Shown here piece after piece: positions 1 through 13,045 of a DNA stretch of 64,000 nucleotides; positions within the stretch are counted from its first letter, which is position 1; every line of letters begins with the position of its first letter. This DNA comes from Cololabis saira (taxonomy: Eukaryota > Chordata > Actinopteri > Beloniformes > Belonidae): assembly GCF_033807715.1 (NCBI RefSeq), contig NC_084587.1, positions 14,489,017-14,553,016 of the forward strand. Reading direction: 5' to 3'. The notes below the pieces were generated by a model that was not told the origin of the DNA, made no database searches, and was given only the letters and a program-made list of their open reading frames with translations. The position numbers and the translations under genes were made by a program.

Positions 1-684
1 CTTTAGAAAAGTGCTTTTGAACATACTTGAGGATGGTAATCATTTGGGGAAAATTGCATTCAAATTAGAGGCTGTTTCTCAGGTGCAGCTTGACGAACTC
101 AACTAATTGCTTCCTGTGCAGCTTCCCCTCTCTGCCCCCCGGCTCAATGCCCCACTTTGAGTTCAATATCTACCTCATAAGTGAAGCAGTTTCTGGTAAA
201 GTTTAGGGACCATATTCCATCTGTTCATGTTATATAGGCGTTCATAGGGAGGACCTTATTTAGGGGACTGCAGAAAGTGTATGTCGGATGTTGAAACCGT
301 ACCTGAAGTGCCGTACCTGAAGTGTGACGGCACATGAAGTGCCATGACTATAAGCTCAAGTGTTGTCAGAGGGGCTGCATGGTGTCGTTCTGATTTTCCT
401 GTGAAAAATGTTTATTGCTGTCTCCAAATACGCTTCGGGTCAGCTCAGGCACGACCAGGTGAAGACACACTCATCCAGGAAGCATCCTGTTCTTTTGGCT
501 CGTCTTTGCTCCGTTAGCATGCAGCCCACTGTAACAATAACGCCCCTCAACTGCTTCTACGTTAACACAACATGACCTTTGAGGGCTGGCAAGCTATTAC
601 ACTTGAGATCTGTTCATATTTCCAATTTAACCCAAGGAATGTGAGATTTTTAATTTGCACAGTGGACTTGTGTGGCTCTTATCA
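1..684. other. Intergenic, nothing recognised
   Basis: No coding region with recognisable homology, RNA gene or terminal-repeat element was seen here. The short open frames have no domain-like composition. The stretch lies downstream of the 3' end of GPR83, which runs on the minus strand. Confidence 0.5.
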
Positions 685-1016
685 TCCATCCATCCATCTT
701 CTATACAGGTTTATCCTTTGCAGGGTCACGGGGGTCTGCTGGAGCCTATCCCAGCTCATTACAGGCGAGAGGCAGGTGATCAGAGGGCCACATATACAGA
801 CACTCACACCTACGGGCAATTTAGGATCATCAATTAACCTAGTATGCATGTTTTTTTGACTGTGGGATGAAGCCTGAGTAACCGGAGGGAACCCATGCAA
901 GCACGGGGAGAACATGCAAACTCCACACAGAAAGGCTCCCGCCGGGCCAGGGATTCGAACCGGGAACCTTCTTGCTGTGAGGCAACAGTGCTAAACACCA
1001 AGCCACGTGCTGCCAT
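685..1016 (+). repeat. Dispersed teleost repeat (LINE-tail type)
   Basis: The block starts with CATCC units, continues with the 'gctggagcctatcccagct' text, then the 'cacctacgggcaattta' and 'aacatgcaaactccacac' segments, and ends in the 'cttgctgtgaggcaacagtg' segment. I recognise this order as a very common interspersed repeat of fish genomes, probably the 3' part of a non-LTR element. The exact family is not assigned. Open frames across it are not genes. Confidence 0.7.
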
Positions 1017-1149
1017 GAAGCAATATTTTATACTTAAAATAAAATGAAATCCAATTCTGCTTTCTTACAGACTTGAGTTGTGTTTAGGAGTAAAAACATT
1101 CAGTACTCCAACAATTTGACCATTTATTCTTTGTCCCAGTATAGATGCA

Positions 1150-1645
1150 CATAAAGGGAACCAGTTTATCAACGTCGGTTAGCCTCCGCCACAACAGGCG
1201 GATATATATATATTTCTTAACCAATAAACTACTTTCTTAACCAATAAACTACCTCATACTGTGCAATATTTTCTATTTTCTATTTTCTAACCATAATATT
1301 CCAATATTCTATGTGCAATACTCTTCCATCCTTTCAAGTGCAATATTCTTCCACCTAGAAAATGTACATTTTTATCCTCCCATTCACTCTTTTTTATAGT
1401 GTATATATATATTTATGTTTCCTGTTTTTCATTTTGTTGTTTACAGTACTTGTTTACATAGTCTTTGCATGTGTGCACCTTTACGGAGCTGCTGCTTAAT
1501 TTCATTGTACCAGTATAATGATAATAAAGGCTTTCTATTCTATTCTATTCTATTCTATTCTATTCTATTCTATTCTATTCTATTCTATTCTATTCTATTC
1601 TATTCTATTCTATTCTATTCTATTTTATTCTATTCTAATGTCAGC
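1150..1645 (+). mobile_element. LINE 3' end with (TATTC)n tail
   Basis: The 3' UTR-like text with several 'gtgcaatatt' units leads to 'cattgtaccagtataatgataataaagg' and then directly into about 100 bp of TATTC repeats (about 1534-1637). A short-unit tandem tail directly after a 'TGTAC...AATAAAGG' end is typical of the 3' end of L2/Rex1-group fish LINEs. No RT coding remains. The open frame with repeated FYSIL residues is translation of the microsatellite. Confidence 0.65.
1534..1637. repeat. (TATTC)n microsatellite
   Basis: About 20 copies of a five-base unit with one C-to-T interruption near 1625. It forms the tail of the LINE fragment just upstream. Confidence 0.95.
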
Positions 1646-1814
1646 TTTCACCTCTTACACCATGCACCAAAACAACAGATACATCTTTGGTTTAGTTGGT
1701 GGCACCAAAATGGAAAATTGGTGAATTGGACTGACTTACACCTCTGTCTCATTCGCAAATGTCCTGTATACTTGGTTTTGTTTTGTTTTTTGTATCGCTT
1801 TCTATCGGGGTCTT

Positions 1815-2995
1815 CTGGTTCTTCTGGATTGAAGCCCAGGTTGAGAACTGTGGCAGCACGAGTACTGACAGGAATCAGCAGGAGAGACCACGTCTCTCCA
1901 ATGTTAGCATCGCTCCATTGGCTACCTGTAAAATTCAGAATCCAATTTAAAATTTTATTACTTGCATATAAAGCCCAAAACGGCTCAGCTCCGCAGTATT
2001 TACAAGACCTGATAGTGCCTTATGTTCCTGGCAGAGCTCTCCGCTCTCAGAGTGCAGGTTTACTCGTAGTTCCTAGAGTATCTAAATGTAGATTTAGGGC
2101 GGGCGTTCTGCTATCGGGCACCACTACTATGGAACCAACTTCCAATCTGGGTTAAGGAGGCTGACACCACCTCCACCTTTAAAACTAAACTTAAAACCTC
2201 TAGCTGGTGTTGGTAAATCTCTAGGTAGTGTAAACTCTAGTGTGTTAGAGTCACTAGTCATAGTTGCAGCTATAGAACAAAACTATAATAGTTAGTCTCA
2301 AATATAGCTTCGCGGTAGATATGCTGCTATAGACTTATGCTGCAGGGGGGCACCGACATGATCCGCTGGGCGGTGCCTCTCACCCTTCTTCTTCTCTCCC
2401 TTTCCCTTCCTCTCTTCTCCATTTCCATTTTTATAAATGTCTCATAGCTATCATTTTGTCCATCACTCCTGTAGTTTCTTGTGCTGGCCCCCTTTTTCTC
2501 TTTTTTGTGCATGTTTGCAGGCCGGAGCCTCGGGAGCCGCGTTCTGGCCTGCGGTCCCGGCCCCCCCCCCCATCCCCGGTCATCCTGTTGCTGCTTCCAC
2601 CTGCCTACGTGGATGTCTGCTGTGTGCTGCTGTGTGCTGCTAACGCATCCCGCTGCTGCTTCCACATGACTGCTGTGCTGCTGACGTCCCCGACTCCCCC
2701 AGTCTGGCCTTCGGCAGGAGGGTCCCCCCTTATGAGCCTGGTCCTGCTCAAGGTTTCTTCGCTCCTAAAGGGGAGTTTTTCCTTGCCACTGTTTGGCTTA
2801 AGGTTTTTCTCCCACTATGGGAGTTTTTACCTGCCATTGTTTATGTAATAATTGCTTGGGGGATTATATTTATAATTATATTTATGTTTATGTTCATGTT
2901 CTGGATCTCCGGAAAGCGTCTAGAGACAACATCTGTTGTATTAGACGCTATATAAATAAAATTGAATTGAAAATTTAATTGAATTGAATTGAACT
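1815..2995 (+). mobile_element. L2-group LINE, 3' fragment
   Basis: The plus strand encodes the C-terminal end of a LINE reverse transcriptase. Recognisable words are ASLHWLPVKFRI, FKILLLAYKA, the RALRSQSAGLLVVPRV segment and a decayed LWNQLP end (about 1900-2150). It is followed by a long C/T-rich 3' UTR and ends with 'ttagacgctatataaataaaattgaattgaa', a TTGAA-type tandem tail. The 5' part (endonuclease and RT catalytic core) is absent, so this is a 5'-truncated dead copy. The ORFs at 2327-2848 lie in the UTR and are not genes. Confidence 0.8.
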
Positions 2996-5900
2996 GTGGA
3001 GCATGAGAGTGCGTTAACTGGTTTCAGTGCAGTTGACCCTTTGCATTTAGGGATTTGTTTAATTCCTTTTTTGTGTGTGTGTGTGTGTGTGTTTGAATGT
3101 ATGTTTGGACATGTGTCCCTGTTTTATGCAAACTGGATCTGAGTACTGCAGGTCAAAATTCAGTTGGTTACAATATGCAACTCCACCACTAGATGTCACT
3201 TTTTCCCTTAAAGAAATGCATTCTTGTTTATTCTCATAAACTAAACCTTTGACCAAGAGAAAAACAAAACAATCTATTTGTTTTTCGTTTGACTGCGAGC
3301 ACAGGACTCTGGAGTACAAAAGTATTACTATATTTTCCCATCCTTAGTCCTACATAAAAGGGCTGAATCCCCAAAGGTGTCCCTAAAAGATTAGCTCTGT
3401 TTATCTGAATCATAAGGATGAATCATTATTTATGATTTAAAATCTTTAAACTCCCCTTTGTTCATTGTCATTCCTGCATCGGGACGCCTGATGTATGTTC
3501 TGGACTATTTTTATGCAAATGCTTGATTAAATCTACTGAAATCTGGTTTACCTCTCAAGTCTTATTCTTGGTTACTTACATACTCTCAGTTTCAGTCCTG
3601 ATCTTCACCTCGTTGGAAACAACATATTAAAGAGCATTAAATATGTTTTTCCACAACAGATTGCTTTTTCGATTTCCAGTGATCCTCAGAAAGCAGCGGT
3701 ATTGTTCAGAGTTACAGGCTTTCTGGAGCACCATCCCATAAAAGCTGTGAAATCACTGGATTTGTAGGTAGTTTTGTTGCAAAGGTGAAGAGCATTAGGG
3801 CTGTGATTGAATCAGACAGATAATTATTGTCTCCCACCTCTCCCAACCATGTACAATGTAGACTCAATTACAGAAAATGTCCCTCTGAGTACTACAAAAG
3901 CATCCTCTTTGATGTTAAATGTTGGTCCTAACAGGATATTATTATCTCCTGATGCTTTTAAGACCCATGAATAATGAATATCCTGAATTTCATTATGAGT
4001 CGCTCCTGTTTTCTTTTTCACTTTAAAGGTGCAACAGTTGAAACAATTTTGAAGAAAATTAAATTTGCTGCAGTCAATGTCTCCAATTACCTCTATTTCT
4101 GAAAGATTTCCTGTGTAAAGGGCTGAAGAAAATGATTCCCTTTCATGTGGCTGCTCGAGCACAGACAGCGTTTTCAATAAATTTCACATCTAAAGTTACT
4201 GAGATGGATTTTAAGGTGGCAAATTACCCGGCCCTTACTCCAGATGAAGTTAAAAAACATAGATTGTCGTTTGACCTGGATGAGCCTCTCAGACAGACAC
4301 TACTCCATCCTTTTACTGTCTTGAAACGTGGACTTGTTTCTAAGGGTCTCGTACTTTCCCTCTGCCAGATCTTGCTGCCATTGCTTGAAATTCTCGATCT
4401 TTAGTCTTCCATTTAAAGTGTCAGTTCATCTATATGTGTATATTGTATTAAAGGAGTGCACTTCTACGTGGTTATAACAAGGTAGCGGCAACCACAAGGA
4501 GATGCCGGCACAATCCTGATCATACTCTTTATGTACACTTACAAAATTACACTCGTAAGGACCCGATTCACACAGTCACTGTGGTCGGATGACATTTTTT
4601 TAGTCCAGTTGGAGCCTTAAAAGAGCAGTTTGTTTTGATCATTTTGCCAAAGTGCAAACCTTAAATGCCATTTTTCTGCAAACACATATTGCATTCTCAC
4701 TCAAAACTGCTCTGACTCACATCATTATGGTCCATAAAGAAGAGTTACACCTCACACCAGCTGATATGAAAAAAAAACAGCTTTTACTCCAAATTTTATT
4801 TCGATGCAGACCAAAAGGCCAAATCCTTTTTCAGAGATCCCCAGTCGGACACTCATTTCTAAAAGGGCCTCAGCGTGTAACACCACCAATATTTTTACAT
4901 CCCGACTCACAAACAAACCCTGTGAAGTCGTTGAAAGGCTCAGCACGCTCCTCGTGTGGAGACAAATGAGCTTTGCCTTTGTATATTGTTTAGGGGGCTT
5001 TTAACAGTCTAAGAAGTCAGCGCACCTTTTCCAGCTTCCACTATCAATCTAAATTGTTTCTTAAATGTCCCGAGAATACACTGCTCCAATGCACTAGCTG
5101 AATTTTAGCTTTAGAGCCAGAAAACAAATGGACCATCTTTAAATGACTATTGATTTGTAAAGCGCGACAAAACCTTCAAGACATATTTGTAATTGACAAC
5201 ACATTTTACAAAAGCTACTTTAAAATAGTGTTTATAAATAAGTGTCAGATACGGTCAGAACTTGACATCATTAAGTATAAACCCGTGTCACTGATGCAGG
5301 ACTCTCACTGCATTCAATATGTAGTTACTTGTTTGATTCTGGGGTGAAAGAGTGGATCCATTCATCCGTTCTAAGTACCGGTTTCCTCCTGTTCCAGGTC
5401 TCGGGAGATGAATAGTATTCCACCTGTCATAAGGTGAGAAGGTAATATTGCTTTTTGTAAATGATGGCGTTTTTTTAACTGAGCTTTAGAAAAGCAAAAG
5501 GAATTCTTTTGGAAGTACAGCAGCAAATACCCCTAATGAGAACACTAGGTTTGGTATTATAAAATAATCAAGTTGGGATTTTTCAAAACATTATTAAAAT
5601 AACTATATGCAAAAGTTAGTATCTTGACTTTTAATACCGTGTTGCTTTTTTTGTGTTAATAATAAATAAATTTAACATCTGATCATTTCAGCATTAGGTA
5701 AATATTAAGATGAATGACAAAATATAACATTCTTCATCATTGAATATATATAATAAAAAATATTTAATTCACAAAAATGAAGCCAGGGAAAAAACACGTT
5801 TCTTTTTCTTTCTTTTCTTTTTTAAGAGAGAGTAATACTAAATACCCCCTTACTGCTTTGACGAGATTTAAATGAGAAAGTTGCTGCCAGGTGCTGCTTA

Positions 5901-7834
5901 TTGTCACCCTTCATTGAATGGCCATGAGCAGGGCTGCAGACTTCAATACAAGAAGATGTCTTTACAGTTTCCTGAGAAATGAGACCAAAGTGGAGTCGCC
6001 TGGCCTTACCGCCCAATGTCACGTCCGGCAAAAACCTAACCAAGAATTTCAGCAGAAAGGCTTAGAGTCTGTCTTGTGTCCTTGGACAGGAACTAGGAAC
6101 CTTGTAGTCAGTTTTGTAGAGGCAAATGTGACGATATTTTCTGAAAATTAAAGCTTGAATGGCTTAGTCGCTGTGCACACCTCAACCCAAGAGAAGTGTG
6201 CATGGCTGAAAGCCCAAAAACCTCAATAAACTGGAGCAACGTTGTATGGAAGGACAGACTCAAAGTCCTCCACAATATGAGAGAACCAAAATCCTGCAGG
6301 AAACAATTTAACGGCCAAAAAGTGGATCTGCACACTACTGAATCATAGGAGTATAGGGACAAAAGTTATATGCTGTATTTTGGGTCTGATGTTGCATTTG
6401 CCTACTACAAGTCCCACCACAATAAGGTTCTTATTGTGTTGATAAAAAGATTAAAAGATGGCTGCTAACCTTTACATGTTACTGTATTATGAGCAGGTCC
6501 ATTACATTAACTGTACATTCATGTTAAACCTTTGATACAAAGAGACATAAAGTTGCAAAGGTTTTATTTTCTCATTTTGATCACTTTAGTTGTTGCTCAT
6601 AAAGCAGCAGACAAACAAACAAAGCAAGGAATTCATTAAGCACAAGAAGAAAAGCAACGGACAACATTCAGTTTTTCTTTTCCATAACACATGTACAATC
6701 ACATGCTTGAATACACACTTGTTAGTTTCATTAAGCTCACAAATTAAGCTTCACAGTGAACTCAGTGAACATGGACGACAACGTTTGCAGTGTGTTCCAC
6801 CGTCTCTTGTCGTGTAAAGCTATGTTATGTTGTACTATGAGCAGGAGCCTGAGAGACAAACTGAGGTGCCCCACATCATTTCATACAACAGTGCTGGTAA
6901 TCAAAGTTAATTACACAATACATGTTTGCAATACAGATTTTCACATCACAAAAAAAATAAGTCATTTGTTTTTGATGGATTCTGTCATTGCAGTAAAGTT
7001 TCAGAGCTTTATACTTCTTGCACAGACTGAAACGTCTTGATGCATGAGATATAAACCGTGTCATCTCCTCTGTAGATCCCACGCAACGATTTGGCATCCA
7101 AAGAAGAAAACTTTGCTGTTGTCCTCGCTTTCTTTCTTTTTTTTTATTCATTTTTTTCCCCTCTATTGAGTGTAAAAAGTACATATGGTGCCAGTCTTTC
7201 TTGTAGGTGACATAGGCAGTAGCTTAGGGTGAAATCTGCTGCCATCGAAGATTTTTTTTCATTTTTCCTTTTTCTCAGCTGGTGTAAAAACAGAACACAA
7301 TGTTCTCAGTAACTTCACTCACATCAACATGATGAAATCAGAGGTATTGAAAATGACCAACAACAAATATAATCAACATTAAGGTAGCAATTTATTCCAG
7401 TATGTAGTGTTTTTATTTTATTTCTTCTTGTTTTTATCACTGCCACACCGTACTGGAAGCTACAAAATTACCCTGCCAGCCTAATGTGCTGTTGCCTGCT
7501 TTATTTTGTTATAGGTTTAAAAAGCACACAGGAACTTTAGCAATGTTTAGCTCAGAGACTCCCTGTATAAGCATGGAGGTTACGTTATATTTATGATACT
7601 GTCCAAAAATCAGTGTTTCTATGGGTTGGGGTCCAGGGGGAAACCTAGAAGGATGGACGTGTATCAGACACAGTGTCCTCCTTGGTCCTTTCAACTGCTG
7701 TGTCTCAATTACAGTGATGAACCAGGTAGGATTCACTGATTTATCAAACTACCACTCCATACCACTTGGTGGCAGCAGTCCCGGGTTGTTGTTTTTTTTT
7801 GTTTGTTTGTTTTTTAATCACAAAAAATAAATGG
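2996..7834. other. Intergenic, no gene recognised
   Basis: About 4.8 kb with only short unconvincing open frames. There is a (TG)n run at about 3072-3093 and AT-rich DNA at 5400-5830. I see no splice-bounded exon, RNA gene or element with clear ends. Decayed transposon DNA is likely but could not be named. Confidence 0.45.
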
Positions 7835-7837
7835 AAA

Positions 7838-8695
7838 TAAATATAATTAAAGCTGCAAGCAGCGATGAACGGGCCCTCGCTCGTGCAATTTTCACCAATA
7901 AAAGTCAAGGACTCAAAACCGAGTCAGATGACACCACCCATGACTCTTTATGTCAAACCATTCAAAAGTTATTGCAGAAATTAGGAACTATCACTTATCG
8001 ACCAATCAGAAGAAGGGGCGGGGCTAATTTGCACCAATTTTGTTCAAGGACTCAAAACCGAGTCCGATGACACCACCCACGAGTCTTTATGTCAAACCAT
8101 TCAATTGCAGAAAGTAGGAACTATCAAATATGGACCAATCAGATGAAGGGGGGGGGGCACGCTTTTTCACGTCTAGCGTCGCCACGGTAACGCTTTTGAC
8201 TGAGAAAAGTAATGCGCATCGTCGCAGGATCGAGACGTACATTTTGATGTATAACACCTGGGTGCACGTTACGGTTCGGGCGAAGAAACGGCCGAAGAAA
8301 TGGCATAAATTGCGCCAAAATTACACGATTAATTCAAAATGGCCGACTTCCTGTTCGGTGTCGGCCATGGCGCCAAGAGACTTTTCTTTAAGTTGTGACA
8401 TGATAGAGGTGTGTACCGATTTTCGTGCATGTACGTCAAACCGTATTGTGGGGCTTGAGGCACAAAGTTTTCTAGGGGGCGCTGTTGAGCCATTAGGCCA
8501 CGATCATTAATGCAAACCATTAAATATCAAATTTTTCGCCAGGGCTGGCTTGTGTGCAAAATTTGGTGACTTTTGGGGCAGGTTTAGGGGGAAAAAAGGC
8601 CCTCATTTTGTCGGAAAAATAAAAAAACGAGGATAAAAATAAAAACGAGAACATCTCCTACAGATACAATAGGGTCAGTGCTCGGGCCCTAATAA
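7838..8695 (+). repeat. Dispersed repeat with internal 140-bp duplication
   Basis: It starts around 'aaagctgcaagcagcgatga' and 'acgggccctcgc' and ends at 'cagtgctcgggccctaat', text I associate with a very common teleost interspersed repeat of uncertain class. Inside, the segment with 'caaggactcaaaaccgagtc' and 'gacaccaccca' occurs twice in direct orientation (about 7905-8040 and 8045-8160). No coding remnant was recognised. Confidence 0.6.
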
Positions 8696-8700
8696 GTTGA

Positions 8701-11280
8701 CACTCTATTTCTGACTACTGTTTGAATTCATGGTGATGGTGGTGATGACGGAGAATAGATGACTCAGACTCAAATGGCTGAACAATGTTCTCTCCTGACC
8801 ATGGCATATCTAATCAGCCCCAGGTCAACAGCCCACCAGTTTTTCAAGGCCTCGCTGGAGTACCTGTTCCCAGTGTCTGGTTCTGCTCCGAGTCACCTCA
8901 TTTATTTGACTCAGCCACCTTCAGCTTGTCACCAAAGAATGCACAAGTCTCTTAATGACCCCTCATTATTTCTGTTAATGACAGATGCGACTGAATGGCA
9001 TTCAGATCAATTCTCACTTTGCGCAGCTAAATATTGGACCCAAGCCACATATTTTCTAAAACATCTCGCTAAGCTGACAACAAGCAAATAATTTAGGTTC
9101 ATGTAATCGATTTTTACTTAGCAAGTGATGTGGATTGAACTTCCTTCATTTGATGTTACTTATTAATGCATTACGGTGGTAAGCAGTTACTTTTATTCAA
9201 AGTTGCATTTTTACAGCATTAGACTATTAACACTAAATTTAGATGACTTTAAACTTTGATCTGAGATTGATAAAAATGTCAGTGTTAAGGAGGCTTTAGA
9301 GCAACTAAGGTGAGACAGGAAATCACTGTGAATTGTGATCAAAGCCATGAAGATAGCTAAGATTTGAAGGAAATAAAACAGCTAAATGACAGCAAAAAAG
9401 AAGATAAGCAGGAAAGAGAGTATGAAGACAAGGGTGGAATTCCAATGACCTGGGTAGAGATATGAAGATAATTTCATTCTCAACAGGTCCCCCTGCGAAT
9501 CAATCCCTGTGTGCAAATTGGAAAATAAATGCTATAAAAAGACATTATTTCTGAGGGAACTGTGACAACAATGGGTTTATTTTATTTTCACACCTCAACA
9601 GACATTAAAAGAATTGAATAAAGCTCAAAACTGCTCTTCACACAGGTCTGTGAAGGCTTTTGAACGTTGAGACGGGCAAACACAAAGAAATAAGACTTTC
9701 AAGTGTTTGAAAGGGAGATGATGTAATGCCTTTCTCCATTAATGTATAAGTAGAAACACCACAACATTATTAGACTAAGATAAACCTCATCAAAAGCTTT
9801 AAAACTACACGTATGCCCATGACAGGATTGTGAACTTAATCAGTTATTAAATGTCGGACAATCTAGCAACTTGTAGAATTAAAGTTCAGTACAAAAGCCA
9901 GGTGCATAGGCATACGACCTGCACATTAACTGACTGATGAAATATCAAATGAAAATTATTGTGTGAGTCATGAGTCATGACCTTATGGTTATGGTGTTAT
10001 TAGCTTATTGGTGGTGTTTTTTTTAATCAGGTGTTTAAGAGCTGGGAAGCATCTAAAACATGCAAGAAAGTGGACCAGAATTTAAAACCTCTGATCTAGA
10101 GTTTTGGTTAATTTGGGTCTTCCTGTGTTCTTTGACTTTTAAGGCGTGTTTTCCGTCTTGTTTTGTTTTTTTGTGATATTTTCAAGGTTTCAAGGTTCAT
10201 GTTCAGGATTTTCTAGATTTATTTTTATTATGCTGCTCTTATCAACTCTCTATCCTAAGCTTAGTTTTATCTTTATCTTCTGCTTTGTGTTCCCCCTGCA
10301 AGTCCCCAGGTTTAGTTTGGGTTTTTCTGCAAAAAGAGCCCTGTGACTTGGCATTTCTTTCTGACAGCAGTAGATTGTCCTCAGGACCGTCACAGTCGTC
10401 CAGCAAGCTAAACTGTTAGGCATTATTGTTAGAATGATCATTTTTGTTCGTGTCCATTTTTCAACACTGTGTCATAATCGTACTGATTAAATGATGCACT
10501 ATTCATATAATTTAGACACAATGCGCTACACAAGCCTTAATGGAGATGAACATTAAGAAAAATCGTATTTATGGCAAGATAAATGTCTCCTTGTGTTAAA
10601 GAAATTACTTAAAACTTAAAACAAGTAATCAGGGTTATGTAAACACTCAGGAAAAAAGAAACTGTTGTGACACTTTTGTTGAGATAAAGCTAAACTTCAG
10701 CTGCAGATTAAACCCATAGTTTGTTTAAGAATAAGTGGACAGAGCCACTGTGACATCAGCCAAATGCTTTTCTTAAGACTGCTTTTGAAAGGTCTTATTT
10801 GTTGTAATGCAGGGCAGCATGTTGTAAATGGGTGGAACAAGCGACCCTGGAAGCCTGGAAACCAACTGGGTCACGCCCACGTCACTTCAGCTACTGAAAG
10901 TTAGCCGTTTTAACTCATAAAAACCTATGATGTCATTCCAAATTTGTTTTTCATCTTGCCAACAAACAGCATTTGGAACAATTAATGTTGGCGTTAAAAG
11001 ATGCGACTGAGCGAGACCCTCATTAAGCTTCGTCACAGCTGACGTCCAGACCTCAAGCGGTGTCTGGGCAAAGTTTGTCAATCCTGAAGGAAAGCCTATA
11101 GAATGGATCGGCTGGAGAAGCCTGGACCTGGGGGGTTGAAGGCTGCAATTTCTGTCAAAGCACAGTTGCCCCAGGATGCCTGCTACCTAGCTAAGCTTCA
11201 TCCACGGACCCTCACAGCAACCTACAGTTAGTCATGTGATATGTCATGCAATTAACAGCACAACAAAAAACATATTCAAT
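8701..11280. other. Intergenic, nothing recognised
   Basis: No coding homology, RNA gene or element termini were found. The DNA is AT-rich with short open frames only. Confidence 0.45.
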
Positions 11281-12202
11281 TTAAAGGGGACCTATTATGG
11301 CATCTAATCCCTATTTTAAACAGGCTTGTCTTACAGGAATGTCTTAAAAACAAGCTTTTGATTGTTTTTGCTAAATAAATGAGAAATTCAGCCTCTAAAC
11401 CATATCTTTATCTTCCCATTCTCTAACCTCATTATCTATGAGGGATTCTGAGTGGGCGGGGCTATGATAATGAGGCTCTGTGCTGATTGGCTGCCTGAAT
11501 GATGCGATACACTACTACGAAAAAATGGCGGAAGCTCCGGCTGGCGGAGTTACAACGTGTCATAACTATATGCGATGCGAGCGAGTGTCAGCGACAAAAT
11601 CAATTCCATTGCTTTATTTTCTATTGCACTGTCCTAACTGGCCACAGCAACGCGCAGCGCTGTGCGCCATTTTGAGCTGAACACAGGGACGGACTGGGAC
11701 TAAAAAACGGCCCTGGACTTTGACTAGGCCCGGCCCAAAGCAATCGGCGCGTGGAAACTCAACAACAATAACGCCTGGCATGAGTGTCACAATACTTAAT
11801 TGTGGCTCATGATACTATACCATCCAAATTATAGCAATAGCACTGATTTGACTAGATGTTGTGTTAAGAGCATAGTATTCTAGTTTAACTTGAATACTCT
11901 CTCACGGTTGAACCAATACAAAACAGGTATCTGAAATACACAACACTGTATGAGTTATGATAAATCACAATGTAATGAGGGTGTAAATATACAGTTTAAC
12001 TTTACATACTCACATAGAAATGACGGTTGAATGTTAACCTAAAAAAACAAACCAGCAATGCCATTTTTCTCAATGTTTGGGGATAAGGAGTTTCTTCAAC
12101 AGGTCACTTTTTTCTGCAACTCTGTCATTGTCAAGGGACATGAGGATCTTTCTCTGTAGTCATATGCATGAACGCTTCCAGGTGTTCTTGTGACTGTGTG
12201 CT

Positions 12203-12386
12203 CCCCCCTCACAAAAGAAAAACAGAGAAACATATTTTCTCATGAACAAATTTAATTGTCTGAAAGAGGGTTCAAATGTTATTTCATTGCCCGAAAAATA
12301 TACTATTTTGTTACTTGGAAAATTTTAAATATGTTTTGTTGGTGAGAAAATATGTTTCTCTATTTTTCTTATTTTTGTGAGGGGGG
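12203..12386. mobile_element. Fold-back MITE
   Basis: A left arm of about 40 bp (starting CCCCCCTCACAAAAG and containing AGAAACATATTTTCTC) is mirrored by the right arm (GAGAAAATATGTTTCTC ... TTTTTGTGAGGGGGG). No clear target duplication was identified. It is nested in the hAT element. Confidence 0.7.
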
Positions 12387-12957
12387 ATATATATTGTTTT
12401 TCGGCACTACCTTGTTCTCTATAGCTGATATAACATGAATTATTCCTATGTGGAATCAATAAAGTTCTTATTTTTGCCATCTGAGAAAATTAAATATATT
12501 ATATTTGGTGCCTAACTGTTTCCAACAATCTTTTTCATGTGGGAAGTCAGAATGACATTCCCTTCATCCAAATGCACTTTTGTTCTTATTCTACCAAAGT
12601 CCATGTTGTGCACCTTTCCAAAAAGACACATGTTTACAGCACCAATAATTTCTGTATTAATTCTGATTTTTGATCGATTTCTTTTTATGTTTTGAAGGTA
12701 ATTTAAAAAATAAAACCGGGTTCAACTTTAGCCAAAACGAGGAGCAGTTTAATAGAAAAACACAGAAAAACTCCCACAGGGAACTCAGAACTTCTTCACA
12801 AATAACTTAAAAATCACAGAGAGGAAAAAAAAAACACCAGCAAACTAACAAACAAAGCAACAAAGCTCAGAGTTAACAAAACGAACCAGCAATGAACAAC
12901 TCGCAGCCCTGCTCTTAAATTCTCCTCCTGATGAGCTGACGGGCTGCAGGTGGTTTA

Positions 12958-13045
12958 AGGATGATTTATGGTTCCGCGTTAAATCCACGCGTAACCTACG
13001 GCGTAGGCTCTGCGTCGATTTAACGCGGAACCATAAATCAGGCTT
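12958..13045. mobile_element. Fold-back MITE, 'cgcggaaccataaatca' family
   Basis: A near-complete palindrome: 'gatttatggttccgcgttaa' on the left and its inverse on the right, around 'cctacggcgtaggctctgcg'. Related copies lie at 17052-17146, 49590-49707 and 61380-61513, with half copies near 33025 and 56720. It is probably a short PIF/Harbinger-like MITE, because TAA flanks the copy in GPR83 intron 1. Confidence 0.75.

Noticed and set aside
1415..2155. 246-residue plus-strand ORF
   Set aside because: It joins translation of the TATTC microsatellite to a LINE RT tail; it is not one gene.
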